Shown in pieces: positions 46,301 through 57,800 of a stretch of DNA of 64,000 nt. The stretch's first letter is position 1; every line of letters begins with the position of its first letter. Position numbers and translations under genes: made by a program. The notes beneath the pieces were generated by a model, which had not been told where the DNA came from, did not search any database, and saw only the letters and a program-made list of their open reading frames with translations. This DNA is from Ancistrus triradiatus (lineage: Eukaryota; Chordata; Actinopteri; Siluriformes; Loricariidae). The stretch is taken from the NCBI GenBank assembly GCA_025084515.1, contig JAJAGP010000332.1, forward strand, positions 410,828-474,827. Reading direction: 5' to 3'.

Positions 46301-47488
46301 CAGGATTGAGAAACACTGCACTACGTTACTAATCGCATCCATTTTATCGTGTTAAAAAAACATACTCTGTGTGAATAGGCCTTTACTGTAAGTATGTTGC
46401 TCTGGAGTTCGTTGTCTGACTATAGGAAGCTTGGTACTCAAGCCTTGTTGGTGCCAGTGTGTGAGCAGTGCTATTAAATGAAAATGTCCATGTGTACCAT
46501 GTGTAAGCCTGGTTTAAACATTTTTATTTCCAGGACAGAAATGAAGAATTATCCGCAGAAATAAAGAGGCTGTTTGAGGAGTACAACAAAATGGTATCCT
46601 TTCCACAAAGGTCTCAGTGTTCACCAGGGTTGTAGATTTGAAAGAGACTTTATTCTTTATCAAACTGTGCCCATGCTGCACTCGTGATCATTGTGCCACC
46701 ATTACAGACTGTTTTTGTTTTACCCTGCTTTCTTTGAATTTTCTTTTTTCATCCCTGAACCCAGTTTCTGAGTCATGGGACACCAACTCGTCAAATTTAT
46801 AACAAGACCCTTACAGATCAGGTACTGTTTGGGTGGTGGATCATTCTCAGCACTGCACTGACGCTGATGTGCTGTGGTGTGTTAGTGTGTGTTGCCGGTA
46901 TGAGTGGACCAGACACAGCAGTGCTGCTGGAGTTTTTAAACACCGTGTTCACTCTTAGACACATCTACCTTATTGCTACATCTTGTAGATGTTAAGTCAG
47001 AGACAGCAGCTCATCTGTTGTTGCACAGTTTGCGTTAGTCATGCTCTAATCCTTCATCAGTCCTCACAGGACGCTGCCTACAGGCTGCTGGTGGCTGGAC
47101 ATTTTTGGTTGTTGGACTATTTTCAGTCCAGCAATGACTGAGGTGGTTTAAAACTCCAGCATTGTGTGATCCACTTGTATCAGTGCAACACCCTATCACC
47201 ATACCTGATCTGTGCTGGTCCTGTGGGGGTCCTCACCACTAGAGAACAAAGTATGTAGAGAAACAGATGTACAGTCTGTAATGGTAGCTCTACATGGGAA
47301 CTGGGTGTAGGGACAAGGAGGTGTACCTAATAAAGTGACCAGTGAGTGTACATGTTGTGAAAGCTGGAATGTATCTAAGAAATTCCTTAACTCTTGCCAA
47401 GATGTTTCTTTTATCGAAACAGTTTACTCAGTGGGATGAGACTCTGCGGAAACTGGAGGCGCCCAAACAAGTCAAGATAATTGAGTAG
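40393..47488 (+). CDS. dctn3: Dynactin subunit 3 (p24), seven exons
   Basis: Exons: 40393-40488, 41169-41253, 41349-41435, 44381-44464, 44873-44931, 46534-46593 and 47402-47488. They sum to 558 nt, giving 185 residues and tag; human DCTN3 has 186. p24 sits in the shoulder of the dynactin complex, which supports dynein-driven transport and spindle functions. Conserved stretches visible: RERVKILHKKIEDLLKYLDP (exons 2-3), ASLLEQVN (exon 4), RLSQIHI (exon 5), EEYNK (exon 6) and LLSKQFTQWDE (exon 7). Exon 7 is set to start after ccaag at 47401, not after the later acagtt, because only the earlier acceptor restores the LLSKQ residues and the family length. The start ATG is the first in the exon and opens directly into family sequence. 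Several transposons fill introns 1, 3 and 6 without touching exons. Nothing suggests loss of function. Confidence 0.95.
40820..41100. mobile_element. Piece of the tcactttattaggtacacct element
   Basis: In dctn3 intron 1. Shares gtccagccaccagcatcctgtaggcag, aactccagcagcact and gctgagaatgatccaccacccaaacagtacctgatc with the elements at 3408-4173 and 46801-47351, but both outer ends are missing. Confidence 0.65.
41644..42095. mobile_element. Non-autonomous Tc1-type inverted-repeat element
   Basis: Opens cagtactgtgcaaagacttgggtagcc, followed by attagatttgtagttttagcaatgatataatgaccacata. The right side has the inverse, tatggtcattatattatggctaaaactacaaatt. The terminus cagtactgtgcaaa is typical of a known Tc1-like group. 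No transposase. In dctn3 intron 3. Confidence 0.7.
42285..43853 (-). mobile_element. Tc1/mariner-like transposon, family 4, nearly complete
   Basis: Ends cagttgcaatcagcattattcaacccc and its inverse (ggggttgaatagttttgattgcaactg), each next to TA. The transposase reads on the minus strand in three pieces: 43483-43277 (MGKTKELPQQLREEII, helix-turn-helix), 43243-42923 (to WTDETKLELFGH) and 42926-42720 (MMMWGCFSAAGTG to DNDPKHTSKSTEAW). Only a few frameshifts separate them, so it is relatively young. It sits antisense in dctn3 intron 3. Confidence 0.9.
45465..45650 (-). repeat. tRNA-derived SINE
   Basis: Reverse copy: tail agcatttagcagacgcccttatccagagcgactt, head gggatttgaaccctggaccttctgg. In dctn3 intron 5. 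Confidence 0.8.
45797..45980 (+). repeat. tRNA-derived SINE, full and well preserved
   Basis: Forward copy: tgtggtagcctagcggttaaggtactgg (A box) and agggttcaaatcccacctctgcc (B box), then gggcgtctgctaaatgctgtaaatgtaaat tail. It is the clearest copy in the window for defining the family. Confidence 0.85.
46125..46318. mobile_element. hAT-type miniature element with 8-bp target duplication
   Basis: The termini cagtgtttctcaatcctggtcct and its exact inverse at 46296-46318 match for 23 bases. The flanks are cactatgt (46117-46124) and cactacgt (46319-46326), an 8-bp duplication with one change, which is the hAT signature. Length 194 bases, with no coding frame. Confidence 0.85.
46801..47351. mobile_element. 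tcactttattaggtacacct-family element
   Basis: In dctn3 intron 6. Begins acccttacagatcaggtactgtttggg, and ends ggaggtgtacctaataaagtgaccagtgagtgta. Inner phrases agacacagcagtgctgctggagtttt and ggaccccc-type blocks match 3408-4173. The left outer end is lost. Confidence 0.75.
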
Positions 47489-47643
47489 TAGAGTAATGCT
47501 TAACATTTCACATCGAGTTATCCCGGTTTGCTTCTACATTGTACATATGTGTAGCGTTCGATAATTATTGCTTAATTTTAGCTTGATATTAGAACGTAAG
47601 CCTCAGCCATACCTCTGATCTTATGAACGTCATTAGCTTGAGT

Positions 47644-47649
47644 AATAAA
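47644..47649 (+). terminator. dctn3: dctn3 polyadenylation signal
   Basis: An aataaa lies 156 bases after the dctn3 stop codon. It is the first canonical signal downstream and fits a short 3' UTR. Confidence 0.6.
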
Positions 47650-47759
47650 GAATACATACTATACTTGTGTTGTGTTGATGTTTAATGGGATTTTATGCGG
47701 TATAATGCACTACACTAAAGCGCTGTTAAAAATGGTGTGAGAATTGGTTTAATTTAATG

Positions 47760-49260
47760 ATTTAGATGGATGGATAGATAGATACACACATATTCCTGGG
47801 CAAACGAAATGGGCCAAGCCCAAAACTGCGAAATCAGTGTAGTTTCTGAGACCAATGTTCTCTGTAGGGTTCATATTTGGACTTTGACAGGCCAAAACAT
47901 GAGCCTACTGGACTGTATGATCATTTTAAAAAACAAAGCAGAATGTGGTTTATAAGATTGCGAACACCCAGAAGTGTTAAGTTTTTTATCAACAGATAAA
48001 CCTTATGATTTTGTCGTTGTGTGCAAGATGTTGTGAGTGAATGTCCCTGTTTCCAGAAAAAAAAGTATCCCCCCAAACTACCCAAAATAAAGGAGCACAT
48101 GACCCACCTCCCTAAGTGAGCAAGCCTAGGGTGACAGTGGCAAGGAAAACCTCCCAAAATGGTAGAAGGAAGGAATTTAGGACCATGACAGGTACCCAAC
48201 CTCCTTAGCAGCCTAGTTGATTCATCAAAAAATGAATATCCAGCCTTCCACATGACAAGGAAAATGGGTGTCATTGGACCAGACTTCCATCGCTCCAATG
48301 TCCAGTTCTGACCTGTGCTTGCCTGTCTGAGGCACTTTCGTTAAGTGCGTTGGTAAGGGCCAGTATTATACATAACTGGGACTGTACCACACGAGCCCTT
48401 CTGCTGGTTCAGACTAGACATAAGTCATACGGCACTTTTTACAATGGAGCATTTTCTCAAAGCAACACTACAAAAATCTAGGCCCAAGTCTAGGGTGACA
48501 GTGCCAAGGAAAGCCTCTATACATCTTATAAGGAAGACAGTTTGGGAGGACCAAGACTCGACATCCTTGGGCAGCTTAGAAGTTATATGTAAGAATTAAA
48601 CTTAAGTTACCCAATGAATACGTTTATAGTAATGGTTTAAATACACAGAAGCTACGTATAAACATTCAAATACTGTATAATTTATAAATAATATTAATAT
48701 ATAATAAATAATAATAATATATAAATATATATAACTAACATACTGTATAGGGACTGTGGTATCCTAGTGGTTAAGTTACTGGACTCTGGACCAGAAAGTC
48801 CAGGGTTCAAATCCCACCTCTGCCAAGCTGCCACTGTTGGGTCCTTGAGCAAGGCCCTTAACCCACAATGGCTTGGATTGTAAGATTTTATCAATTGTGA
48901 GTCACTCTGGATAAGGGCGTCTGCTAAATGCTGTAAATGTATAACATCTAGTATTTAAAGAAAATCTAATAAATAATATCTACTATAATAGACTATAATA
49001 CATGAAAGACAGTACAATACTATATATTACTATAGAATATAAGACAATGGTATATATCATAAGTAAAATAAAACATATTATAAAACAGGTCATATGAGTG
49101 AGTTATTTAGCCCAGTTGGTGAGTGCACGTGCTCTGTCCTGGGTGTGTTCCCGCCTTGCGCACTGTGTACTGCCGGTTATGGTAACGGATACCACGGATA
49201 TGAGGTGTGAGTGAGTGACCCGAAAGATCCGTGTCCATTTTAGTGTACCGAATTTTTTGA
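47760..49260. other. Spacer between dctn3 and ttk with repeats
   Basis: R1-like pieces lie at 48118-48215 and 48425-48660 (ccaaggaaagcctc, ggaggaccaagactcga). A forward SINE lies at 48748-48945. 48660-48740 and 48950-49090 are AT-rich. No exon is supported; the minus-strand frame at 47921-48298 runs through R1 sequence. Confidence 0.55.
48748..48945 (+). repeat. tRNA-derived SINE
   Basis: Forward copy with gactgtggtatcctagtggttaagttactgg, gggttcaaatcccacctctgcc and the tail ggataagggcgtctgctaaatgctgtaaatg. Confidence 0.85.
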
Positions 49261-49316
49261 GTCGGTTCTCAAAAAAGCACCGAGCTTAAGAGGCGGAGCC
49301 TCGCCATTCAAGCTGA

Positions 49317-49356
49317 CCAATCAGGCCACGAGATTCGGTGCGGTGGCGGGTTTGAA
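49317..49356 (+). promoter_or_regulatory. ttk: ttk promoter: CCAAT box and CHR-like element
   Basis: CCAAT at 49317-49321 and TTTGAA at 49351-49356, with 29 bases between. Just before TTTGAA lies ggtggcggg, a CDE-like G/C stretch. In vertebrate G2/M genes, NF-Y on CCAAT boxes and the MuvB complex on a TTTGAA CHR act together, usually about 30 bases apart. A first non-coding exon ending at the donor gagacg|gtaaga (49458/49459) follows at once, which puts these sites where a start-site promoter should be. Confidence 0.6.
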
Positions 49357-49359
49357 AGT

Positions 49360-49458
49360 TGTGCTGGAGAAAACAGAGCTGGGCGTCTTCAACGGAACGT
49401 TTTATTCTGTTTATGCCACAAAATATCGCTACTGTGTGATTCGGCAGCACCGGAGACG
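49360..49458 (+). other. ttk: Probable ttk non-coding exon 1
   Basis: The stretch from about 49360-49380 to 49458 lacks an ATG in family frame and ends with a strong donor (gacg|gtaagat). It would join to the acceptor at 51850, two bases before the ttk ATG. The start of transcription is not fixed by the sequence. Confidence 0.5.
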
Positions 49459-50095
49459 GTAAGATACCGGTATGGAGTAAGAAACGGTGTTTATAATGGC
49501 TTATAGGCTCAATGTTATCGCTGCTGTGCAGTCTTTAATGCTAGTTAGTTCTGTATGTTAGCCTGCTAATGCTACTTCAGTTAGCATGTTCGTGTAGCGT
49601 TAACTGTAAGGAGGTAATGTCATCGCGCTGTTTAATTAGAGTTGTCTTTAGTGTTTTTTTTATTTGTCATCTCTTTGTAACAATTATTTTTATGTATAAA
49701 AGTATTTTCTTAGTCAACTAACGTTAGCCTCAAGGGTGTAGTCAGCGTCCTTAGCTTTTATACGTCACCAAATTAAACAACACGAACAGTGTTGCCAGGT
49801 TTGTTAGGTTAATTTATTGTTCTATAATAATGTCTATATTTATACATATATAATGTGTGTATACATATGCAAAATAATGTATGTATTATATTAAATAAAG
49901 TTGTGTATTTAATAATCGTTACAGTGATTCCCAGTTAAATATCACGCTGCTCGCTGTAGACGTTTAAATTTGGGTTGTATCCAAGTAATTGACTTAATTG
50001 GATTACTAGTAATAAATACATTATGGTAATGATTCTTTGTGATGATTTGAAATGTTTCATACTAATGTATGTAGTGTTACCTTTTAATACACTTA

Positions 50096-51245
50096 CAACC
50101 CCAGATCAGAAAAAGTTAGGCCAGTATGAAAAATGCAAAAAAAACAAAACAGTTTTTTACATTTGCTTTGACTGTATGAACCCAAGAGATTTTTGCAAAT
50201 ATCAAAGCATTTGCTGCTTTTTGTTGCCAACACTTTTAAAGACATTTTTTCGAAATTCTCCATACTTTCTCTATTGGGGACAGGTCAGGACTGCAGGCCA
50301 GTCCAGTACCCGTACAGTCCAGTATCATCTTCTCCATAGACGTCACTGGAAAAGATGTTGTCTATGAAGATCTGAATGTAGTTTTCTGCATTAATGCTGC
50401 ATCACAGAAGTGTAAATGGTCTTTGCCAAAGGATCTGACCGGACTCCATACCATGACAGAGCCTGGCTTTTGGACTTGTTCCTGATAATGGTCTGGATGG
50501 TCCTTTTTGTCTTTGCTCCAGAGCACACGGCATCCATTTATTCCAAAAAAGATGTGGAATACGGACTGGTCTGACCACAATCCCCTTTTCCACTATGTGA
50601 TGGTCCGTCCTAGATGCCTCCGAGCCCAGAGAAGTCGACACCACTTCTGGACATGGTTATACATAAGGCTTCTTTTTTGCATAGTAACGTTTTAAGTGGC
50701 ATAACTGAATGCATTTCTGTAATGCAGTGCTTGATAAAGGTTTGGTAAAGCAATCCCTTGCCCATGTGGTTCTATCAGCTATTGATGAATGGCTGTTCTT
50801 GATGCAGTGCCGTCTGAGGGATCAATGGCCTCTTCAGTTTCGGTTTGTCCTTGCCCTTTATGCACTGAAGTTCCTCCACATTCCTTGAATCGTTTAAAGA
50901 TATGCAGTGTAGAGGGAGAACTAATCTTTCTTTGAGGAACATTGTCTTTAGACATTTCAATAGTTTTCTTGTGCATTTGTTGACAAGCTGGAGATCCATT
51001 GCCCACATGTTGACTCAACCTTCCTTGGATTCTGCTTTTCTACCAAGTCATGATTATAGTCTCATGTTTGAAATCATGTCATTATTTATATTTTTCTCAT
51101 TGTGAGCCCTGAACTGCCCCCGTTCCAGCTTTTTGGAATGTGTTGCAGATCTGGATTACAGGAATGGATGTTTATTAACAAATGAAATGAATTGACCAGA
51201 AAAAACACTTGATATGTCTTGATTTCATACTGTTTGCAGTGAAGT
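50096..51245 (-). mobile_element. Tc1/mariner-like transposon, family 3, truncated
   Basis: Left end caaccccagatcagaaaaagttagg after TA. Transposase remnants are on the minus strand (50644-50362, with KWMPCALEQRQKG and PKARLCHG). The far terminus is lost near 51245. In the first ttk intron. Confidence 0.8.
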
Positions 51246-51279
51246 AAAAGTAAATAGAAAAATCGTTGTCATGTTCAAG

Positions 51280-51540
51280 AAACCAATGTGAGATTACTTG
51301 CATGTTCTTTGCTGACAGTTGTCACCCGGTGTGGGCTTCTGCTACTGTAGCCCATTTGCTTTAAGGTTCAACATGTTGTGCCTTCAGGGATGCTCTTCTG
51401 AGTGCTTATTTGGGATACTGTTGCCTTTGTATGAGCTCAACCCAGTCTAGAGATTCTCCTCTGATGTCACCAACAAGGCATTATCACCCAGAGAACTACA
51501 GCTCACTGGATACTTTCTCTTTTTTGGTCCATTCTCTGGA
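51280..51540. mobile_element. F2 element scrap
   Basis: caagaaaccaatgtgagattacttgcatg, cttcagggatgctcttctg and tttttggtccattctctgg follow the interior of the element at 38940-39995. Ends absent. Confidence 0.5.
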
Positions 51541-51852
51541 AACCCTGGAGATGGCACATCTTTATGAATAGATTTAAATGTGAAATGTATTTGAATTTTG
51601 CAGTTGAAATGGATATATTTGAATTTCATAATTGAGGCCAATGGACAGCCCTATTAAGCACCTCAGAAAAATGTTGACGTGCCCATTAAGCTTTTTCAAT
51701 TTGTCTGAGCTTTATGCTAGAGGCCGATGGACCAATACATTTAGTGTCCGCAGGTAGTGTTTGGCTATAGTCCTATGTAGAACAGTAAAGGTTATTGTGT
51801 TCTTGCTCGCCTTGGTATCCTTATTGTGATGGACTGGTGACTCTCTTTAGGG

Positions 51853-54800
51853 ATGGATGAGGAGGAAAACACTGACCGACGATTACAGATCGCCATGCTG
51901 TGTCAGAAGCTGGCGAAGATCAAGAAATACTACAACGATGGTGAGTTTGGGGAAGCTGCTTGCAAAGGCCGGCATTCTCTTTATTTTACAAACAAACTGG
52001 TCCTTGGAGATCGTGCCCTTTTTTTTTTCTTACAGGATTGCAAAATTGTTGACATGGCTAAATGTCGTGATGGAAAACGCATGTATATTAAGTCAAGTCA
52101 GATTTATTTATATAGCGCTTTTTTACAATGGAACATTGTCTCAAAGCAACTTTACGTTTTTAGAAAATCTCTTAATATCTACATAGAAATCCAAATTGAG
52201 CAAGCCTAGGGCGACAGTGGTAAGGAAAAACTCCCTAAGTGTTATGAGGAAGAAACCTTGGGAGGACCAAGACTCAAAAAGGGACCCAACCTCCTTGGGT
52301 GGCATAGATGATAAATCTAAGAATGAAACTAAAGTCATGGAGGGATAGTTCAAATAAAATGTAAAATATGCACATCGGCATTAAGTAGTCCGTTACACAG
52401 AGTCACTCCAGGACCCTGGAAAGAGTTGCTGCCGTCTGGTGCGGCCCGGATATGGTGGGGCTGGAGCTGATGACGGAAGCAGCTTGAGTGGAGCTACAGC
52501 AGATGAACATCATGTGTGGGGCAGGAACTGGTACCGGAACACAGCTCGGAGAGAAAACAGAAAATGTAATTAGTTATTGATTAAGAGCACAGTGTCTATT
52601 AACAATCACTGATGCCAAAGTGGTTGGCATGAGACCCGGCAGCAATTAGCTATAGCAGCATAGCTAGAAAGAGGAGAACTGGTAGGAAACACAGCCAAGA
52701 GGGATCACATGAGACATCGGCAGCCCCAACGGGAGGCAGAAGACAGCAAACCCCAACGTCTCTGATCACCATTAGACTCTGACTTTGAACCCCACAGCTC
52801 CTGCCCTTAGTCTAAGGCAAGGATGTAGAAGTCAGGATCTAGAGGACCGAAGCCCAGTTCAGCCAGACCCGACACTCCTCGCTAGCAGACAATGCAGGCA
52901 GGCCCAGACACATGACTCCAGACTCCCGTGCCCCAGTGACCCAAACCATGCATTTCGGTCTAAATCTTGCATAAATAGGTATGTCTTTAGCCTAGACTTA
53001 AAACTTTGGAGAGTGTCTGAGTCTCGAACTAAAGTGGGAAGTTTATTCCATCTGTCTGGAACAGTTTTCTTGTGTTTCTAAGTGCAGTCTAGTTTGTAGA
53101 ACCAGAGCTTCCTGCACTAATCTTTGCTCGTGTCTTTGTTTTCTGAAGCTGATGTTTGTGGAAAAGACACGGTGAAATCTGTGACACACAAGGAAGGGAA
53201 AATAAAGAAACAAAAGCAGATGGAGTTTTCTGTGTTTAGACAAAAAAAACCATAGTGCACTTGTTGTGAAGGTCCCACTACGTTAAAAATCGCATCCGCT
53301 TTTGTCATTTAAAAAAATTGTACTCTAAGGCTTGATGAGGCCATCCCAGTGCCGTTTTGTATATAGGCAATATCAAAAGCATGGCCTAAATAGTCCCAGA
53401 CCTCTGTGGGTTAGATGTGGAAGTGTTCAGATTGTGTGTATATTGTAATGATTTGTTTCCTGTCCCCAGACGACACCGACAACATTAACCAGATCCTCAG
53501 TTTAAATTCGCCAGACACCTGCCGTACCTTTTTGACTAACCTGGAAAAGAAAGGCAATCCTCACTCGGACCCTGCGCTCTTGTCCAAACTGATGGACTGC
53601 TACACTCGCGTTTTCTCAAGCATGCCTTTAGGAAAACACAGCCAGAACGTGAGCTATGCCAAGATGCTGGTCAGATTTGCAGAGCTAAAATCGTAAGTCC
53701 ATTAACTTCATTGTTCAGACAGGATCAGTTATAAATGATAGCTCAGGGGTTGGTAAGATGCGTTACCGGAAAGTGACTGTAACTTTCTCAACAGCATTCA
53801 GGATGCCAACGAAGCCAGGGACAGTTTTGACATCGCAAGATCCCACTGCAAGGATTTTGCATTCGTCCACATCGCGTACGCTCAGTTTGAGCTTTCCCAG
53901 GGTAAGCAGATGCAGGTTATAATAATGTAGTGCAGAATAATATGATGAAAAATTATAATCGCTGTCTTAGTTTGTCTTTGCTCTCTTTTTTAAATCTAGA
54001 AATGAGGTTGTATTTAAGATTTCATTCGTTTTTTGCTGCAGACAATCCATAGTTTGTGCAACACAAAGATCTGACAAACTAAAACAACAGGAATGAAATA
54101 ACATGCGTTATATAGAGCATAAAGTATCGGGTATTGCACGGTTAGAACGATCTGCTCACCATTTCCGACAGGTGATGAGAGGAAAGGTGCTAGGATTCTT
54201 CAGCAGGCCTTTGAAATGGGAGCTAAACCTCTGGAAATTCTGGAAGCTGCTATGCAGAACCTGACAATTGAGAGATGTCAACTACTCCAGGAGGATAAGG
54301 AGAATATAGCAGGTAGTCTTTAAATCATCTGGTTTGTGTTAGTTCTGTTTTAAATGGAAAGAGAGGTCATGTGATAGAAATGATAGTTAAGTATGCACTG
54401 TATAGAGGGCAGTGATGCTGATTATTTTTCAGTGCCAGACCCACATTTGTTTTTTTTAAAATAGAAAACAAAACATATACTCACTGGCTATTTTATTAGG
54501 TACACCCTGCTAGTACCTGGTTAGACCCCGTTTTGCCCTCAGAACTGCCTTATTTTTTCATTTCATAGATCCAACAAGACAAATTCCTCAGATTTTGGTC
54601 CATATTGAGCATCACATAGTTGCTGCAGATTTGTCGACTGCACATCCATGATGTGAATCTCCTGTTCCACCAGAGGTGCTCTAATGGATTGGGATCCTAC
54701 AATGTAAATTCATTTTTTTTTGTTTTTGTTTTTTTGGGGTCTCTCATAGTTGAAGTGTACCTATGATGAGAATTACAGACCTCTCTCATCTTTCTAAGTA

Positions 54801-57800
54801 GGAGAACTTGCACAATCAGTGGCTGACTAAATACTTTTTTGCCCCATTGTGTGTGTCTGGTCGGGAATGGTGCGCTTGTACAAGGCTTTTTGGTCGGCCC
54901 CATGGCGGCCCCACAAAGTCCAAAATTTCCCCATAGGAAATTAGTGGGCCCTATGTTAACAAATGGGGAAAAAAAAATTGAAGCTAGAGAAACAAAATTT
55001 GGCAGTGTAGTTAAGGTCATAATGGAATAGGGACTTTGAATTTGGCAATGACTGGCCCTTGGGTGGTGGCACTGGGACCCCTCAAAGTCATGATTGGTGC
55101 TCAGGGTCGACCATTGCAGAGTGGCAATCAGACTCGCATTTTCTTCAGGAACTGCACCTCTAGTTGTGCTTTTTTTGAAAGAAAGGATGTACAAGCTTTT
55201 ATCTTGTGTGCCATGTGACTGTGTTTGTGAATAGTGCTCTGTACATTATACAGACTGTAGGAAATGGTGAATTGTGGACCATTTCAGACACAGCCCATAA
55301 GTACAGGTTCTTCACTGGGTCAAGCGGAAACAAGTTCAGTGTACTGTGTTTTTAATAATAACTGTGTTTACACCAGTAGGTTGTTGCCTTTGTGGTTTTA
55401 AACAGACTAATAACAAACCTTTGGATCTGTATCTGTTCAGTTTGTTTCGCTGTTGGTTGGCATTAAGGTCTTTTAAATAATCAGGAATTGTTTTTGTAGT
55501 GACCGAAGATGTTCCAGATCCCCTGAAGAACATCTTGGCGGCTAAAGCTGATTTCAGAAAATCTGATGGATCGGGGGGGTTTCAGCTTTCCAGTGGGTTT
55601 CCTCTAGGGTAAGTCAGAAATCTAGATACTACACTGAAATATCTAAGACTCAGATAGCATGTTAGCACTACTGCTGAGGGTGCTGAGAAACTTCACTCCT
55701 GTTTAACAGAACAAAAAATGATCTCGAACCTAAGGGATAATGCTCAGGGTTTGCTCTTAGCTGCTGAAAACGAAGCAGTGCTCTTGCCAGTTGTGGTCCT
55801 GCTCCTGCCATGACTGAGGCAGTCAATACAGACGTGTCCTAAAGAAGAAAATGACCAATACTGCTATAAAGCTAAAAACAAATGTGTTTATATAGCGCTG
55901 TTTACATTGGAGCATTGTCTCAAATCAGCTTTACAGAAATCTCAGTGCAAAGCCCTAATTGAGCAAGAAAAAGCTTCCTAAACGTTATAAGGAAGAAACC
56001 TTGGGAGGACCAAGAGTCAAAAAGGATTCCACCCTCCTTAGGCAGCATGGAGGATATATGTAAGAATTAAAGTAAGTTGACTAATTAATAACAGTTTTAG
56101 TAACAGTTTAAAGAAACGGATACTAAACATTAAAATTAAGAGCATTTCTTAAAAAATAGTGTATATAATATAATAATGTAGACTATAATAATGAACTGTA
56201 TGAATATTATGAAATGTATAAAATAAAGAATATGAAACTAAAGAAAATAAGGCAGTAGTGTATGTAAATAAAATATTGAATATAATACTGTAGAGAATAT
56301 GCATATCGGCATTATTTAGTTCACTAAATGCTGGACTGAGTTTGTTTAATTCCTGGATTGGCTGATCCCATGACTGAATCTCCCACCTGGTCTGTGTAAA
56401 TAAGCCCAAAAGAAGCGAAATCTCTAAGAATAAATGGGCCTAGCAACCATGTTTTTGTCTGCTAGCCTGTCTGGATGAAACTGATGGAAATCGGGTAACT
56501 GGTACAGAGAAATCTGACTACTGAACTAAAATCCAGCTCTGTCGGATTGCCTAATCTGATTTCTAGATTAAGCTCTGTTGTACATACATCATGCGCTGAG
56601 GGGGTGGGGGCGGGGTTGTTTAGGTTGGGGTCTTCTGATGTGGTCGGAGTTATGGTACGAGGCCAGGAACTGATGATGGAGGCACAGCTTGAGTGGAGCC
56701 GGAACTGGTACCGGAAGACGAGCTCAGAGAGAAAACAGAATATGTAGTTAGTTGTTGTTAACGCAGAGTCTGTTAACAGAACTCGTTTGTATGATTAGTA
56801 TTAGGTGTAGCAGGAGACTCCGGCAGCAGCGAAGGGCTCATTAAAGATGAAGTTATTTGTTTGGGGACAAATATGAGCAAGCAAACGGATTAATCATGAT
56901 GAAATGCTGCTAATCATAGATATGACTAGTCATTCAGGATAGGTTTTCCCCTTATAGTACATAGTCATGTTTATTTTGAATGATATTAATGGTTTAATCT
57001 AGGCACTCTTTTGTAAATGGTAGAGCTGATCAGAAGTGCAGTCCACAGGATGATTATTTTCCCGTCTGGAGATCTGGCTCACAGCGCAAAAGAACTACTG
57101 CCATGGTAAGGTTCGAAACAAGCTCTTTAATTTAAGAATCGTGATACGGAAGAGGTAACCAAGTGCTCTGATTGCTTCTTTTAGCCTGGGAGGATTCCCA
57201 TGGTACCCCTGTCCATTCCCGAAAATGTGGATGACGTTTGCAAACCAGAGGCTTCCAGCTATGCCGGCAGTGTATCTCGGTGAGAATCAGAATGTGTCCC
57301 TTTAATGCCAAATCCGCCGTCATGTTTATCAGGTTGTGACTTTTTGTTCCTTAGGTCAGCGTTTCGTCCAGGTGGAAATTCATTTGCACTTTCTTCCACG
57401 AAGAAGAGCTCAGGAGATGGAGACTCGTTCAACCTATTAAATCTGAAAGTCTGTATATTTCTTCTGCTAATGAATACAAGTAATTTTAAGTCAGTGTTTA
57501 TATTTTAAAATTCACATATGTACAGTATAATGTAGGTGGATAGATCTTGATATATTTAAAAAATCTGCTGTGTATCCAGATTTACACCTTGCAGAATTAT
57601 GAAAATGATTATGGGCAGTCGTGACGTGACATGTTTCTCTAGGGAGATTAGTTTTTTTAAATAACTTGTTAACTTTAGCCAGCTTCTGCTAACCGATATC
57701 TAAAAAAATGGCCGCTGCATTTTAGGTGCATTATGTTTAATGCTGCTTTTGCAGTTCCTATTCATTAGAGATGCACTGATTGCAAATCGCTTGGCTAACT

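Larger units (their letters stand above)
45290..46385. mobile_element. Composite inverted-repeat element carrying nested SINEs and a hAT element
   Basis: The ends aaaggccttttcacacagaatacg and catactctgtgtgaataggccttt are inverse. Inside lie two SINE copies in opposite orientation (45465-45650 minus, 45797-45980 plus) and a hAT-type element (46125-46318). The right-hand third resembles 53080-53330 in ttk intron 1, which lacks these insertions. Confidence 0.7.

Noticed and set aside
47423..47488. Shorter dctn3 last exon starting after acag at 47422
   Set aside because: It would drop seven residues including LLSKQ. The acceptor at 47400-47401 restores the family sequence and length.
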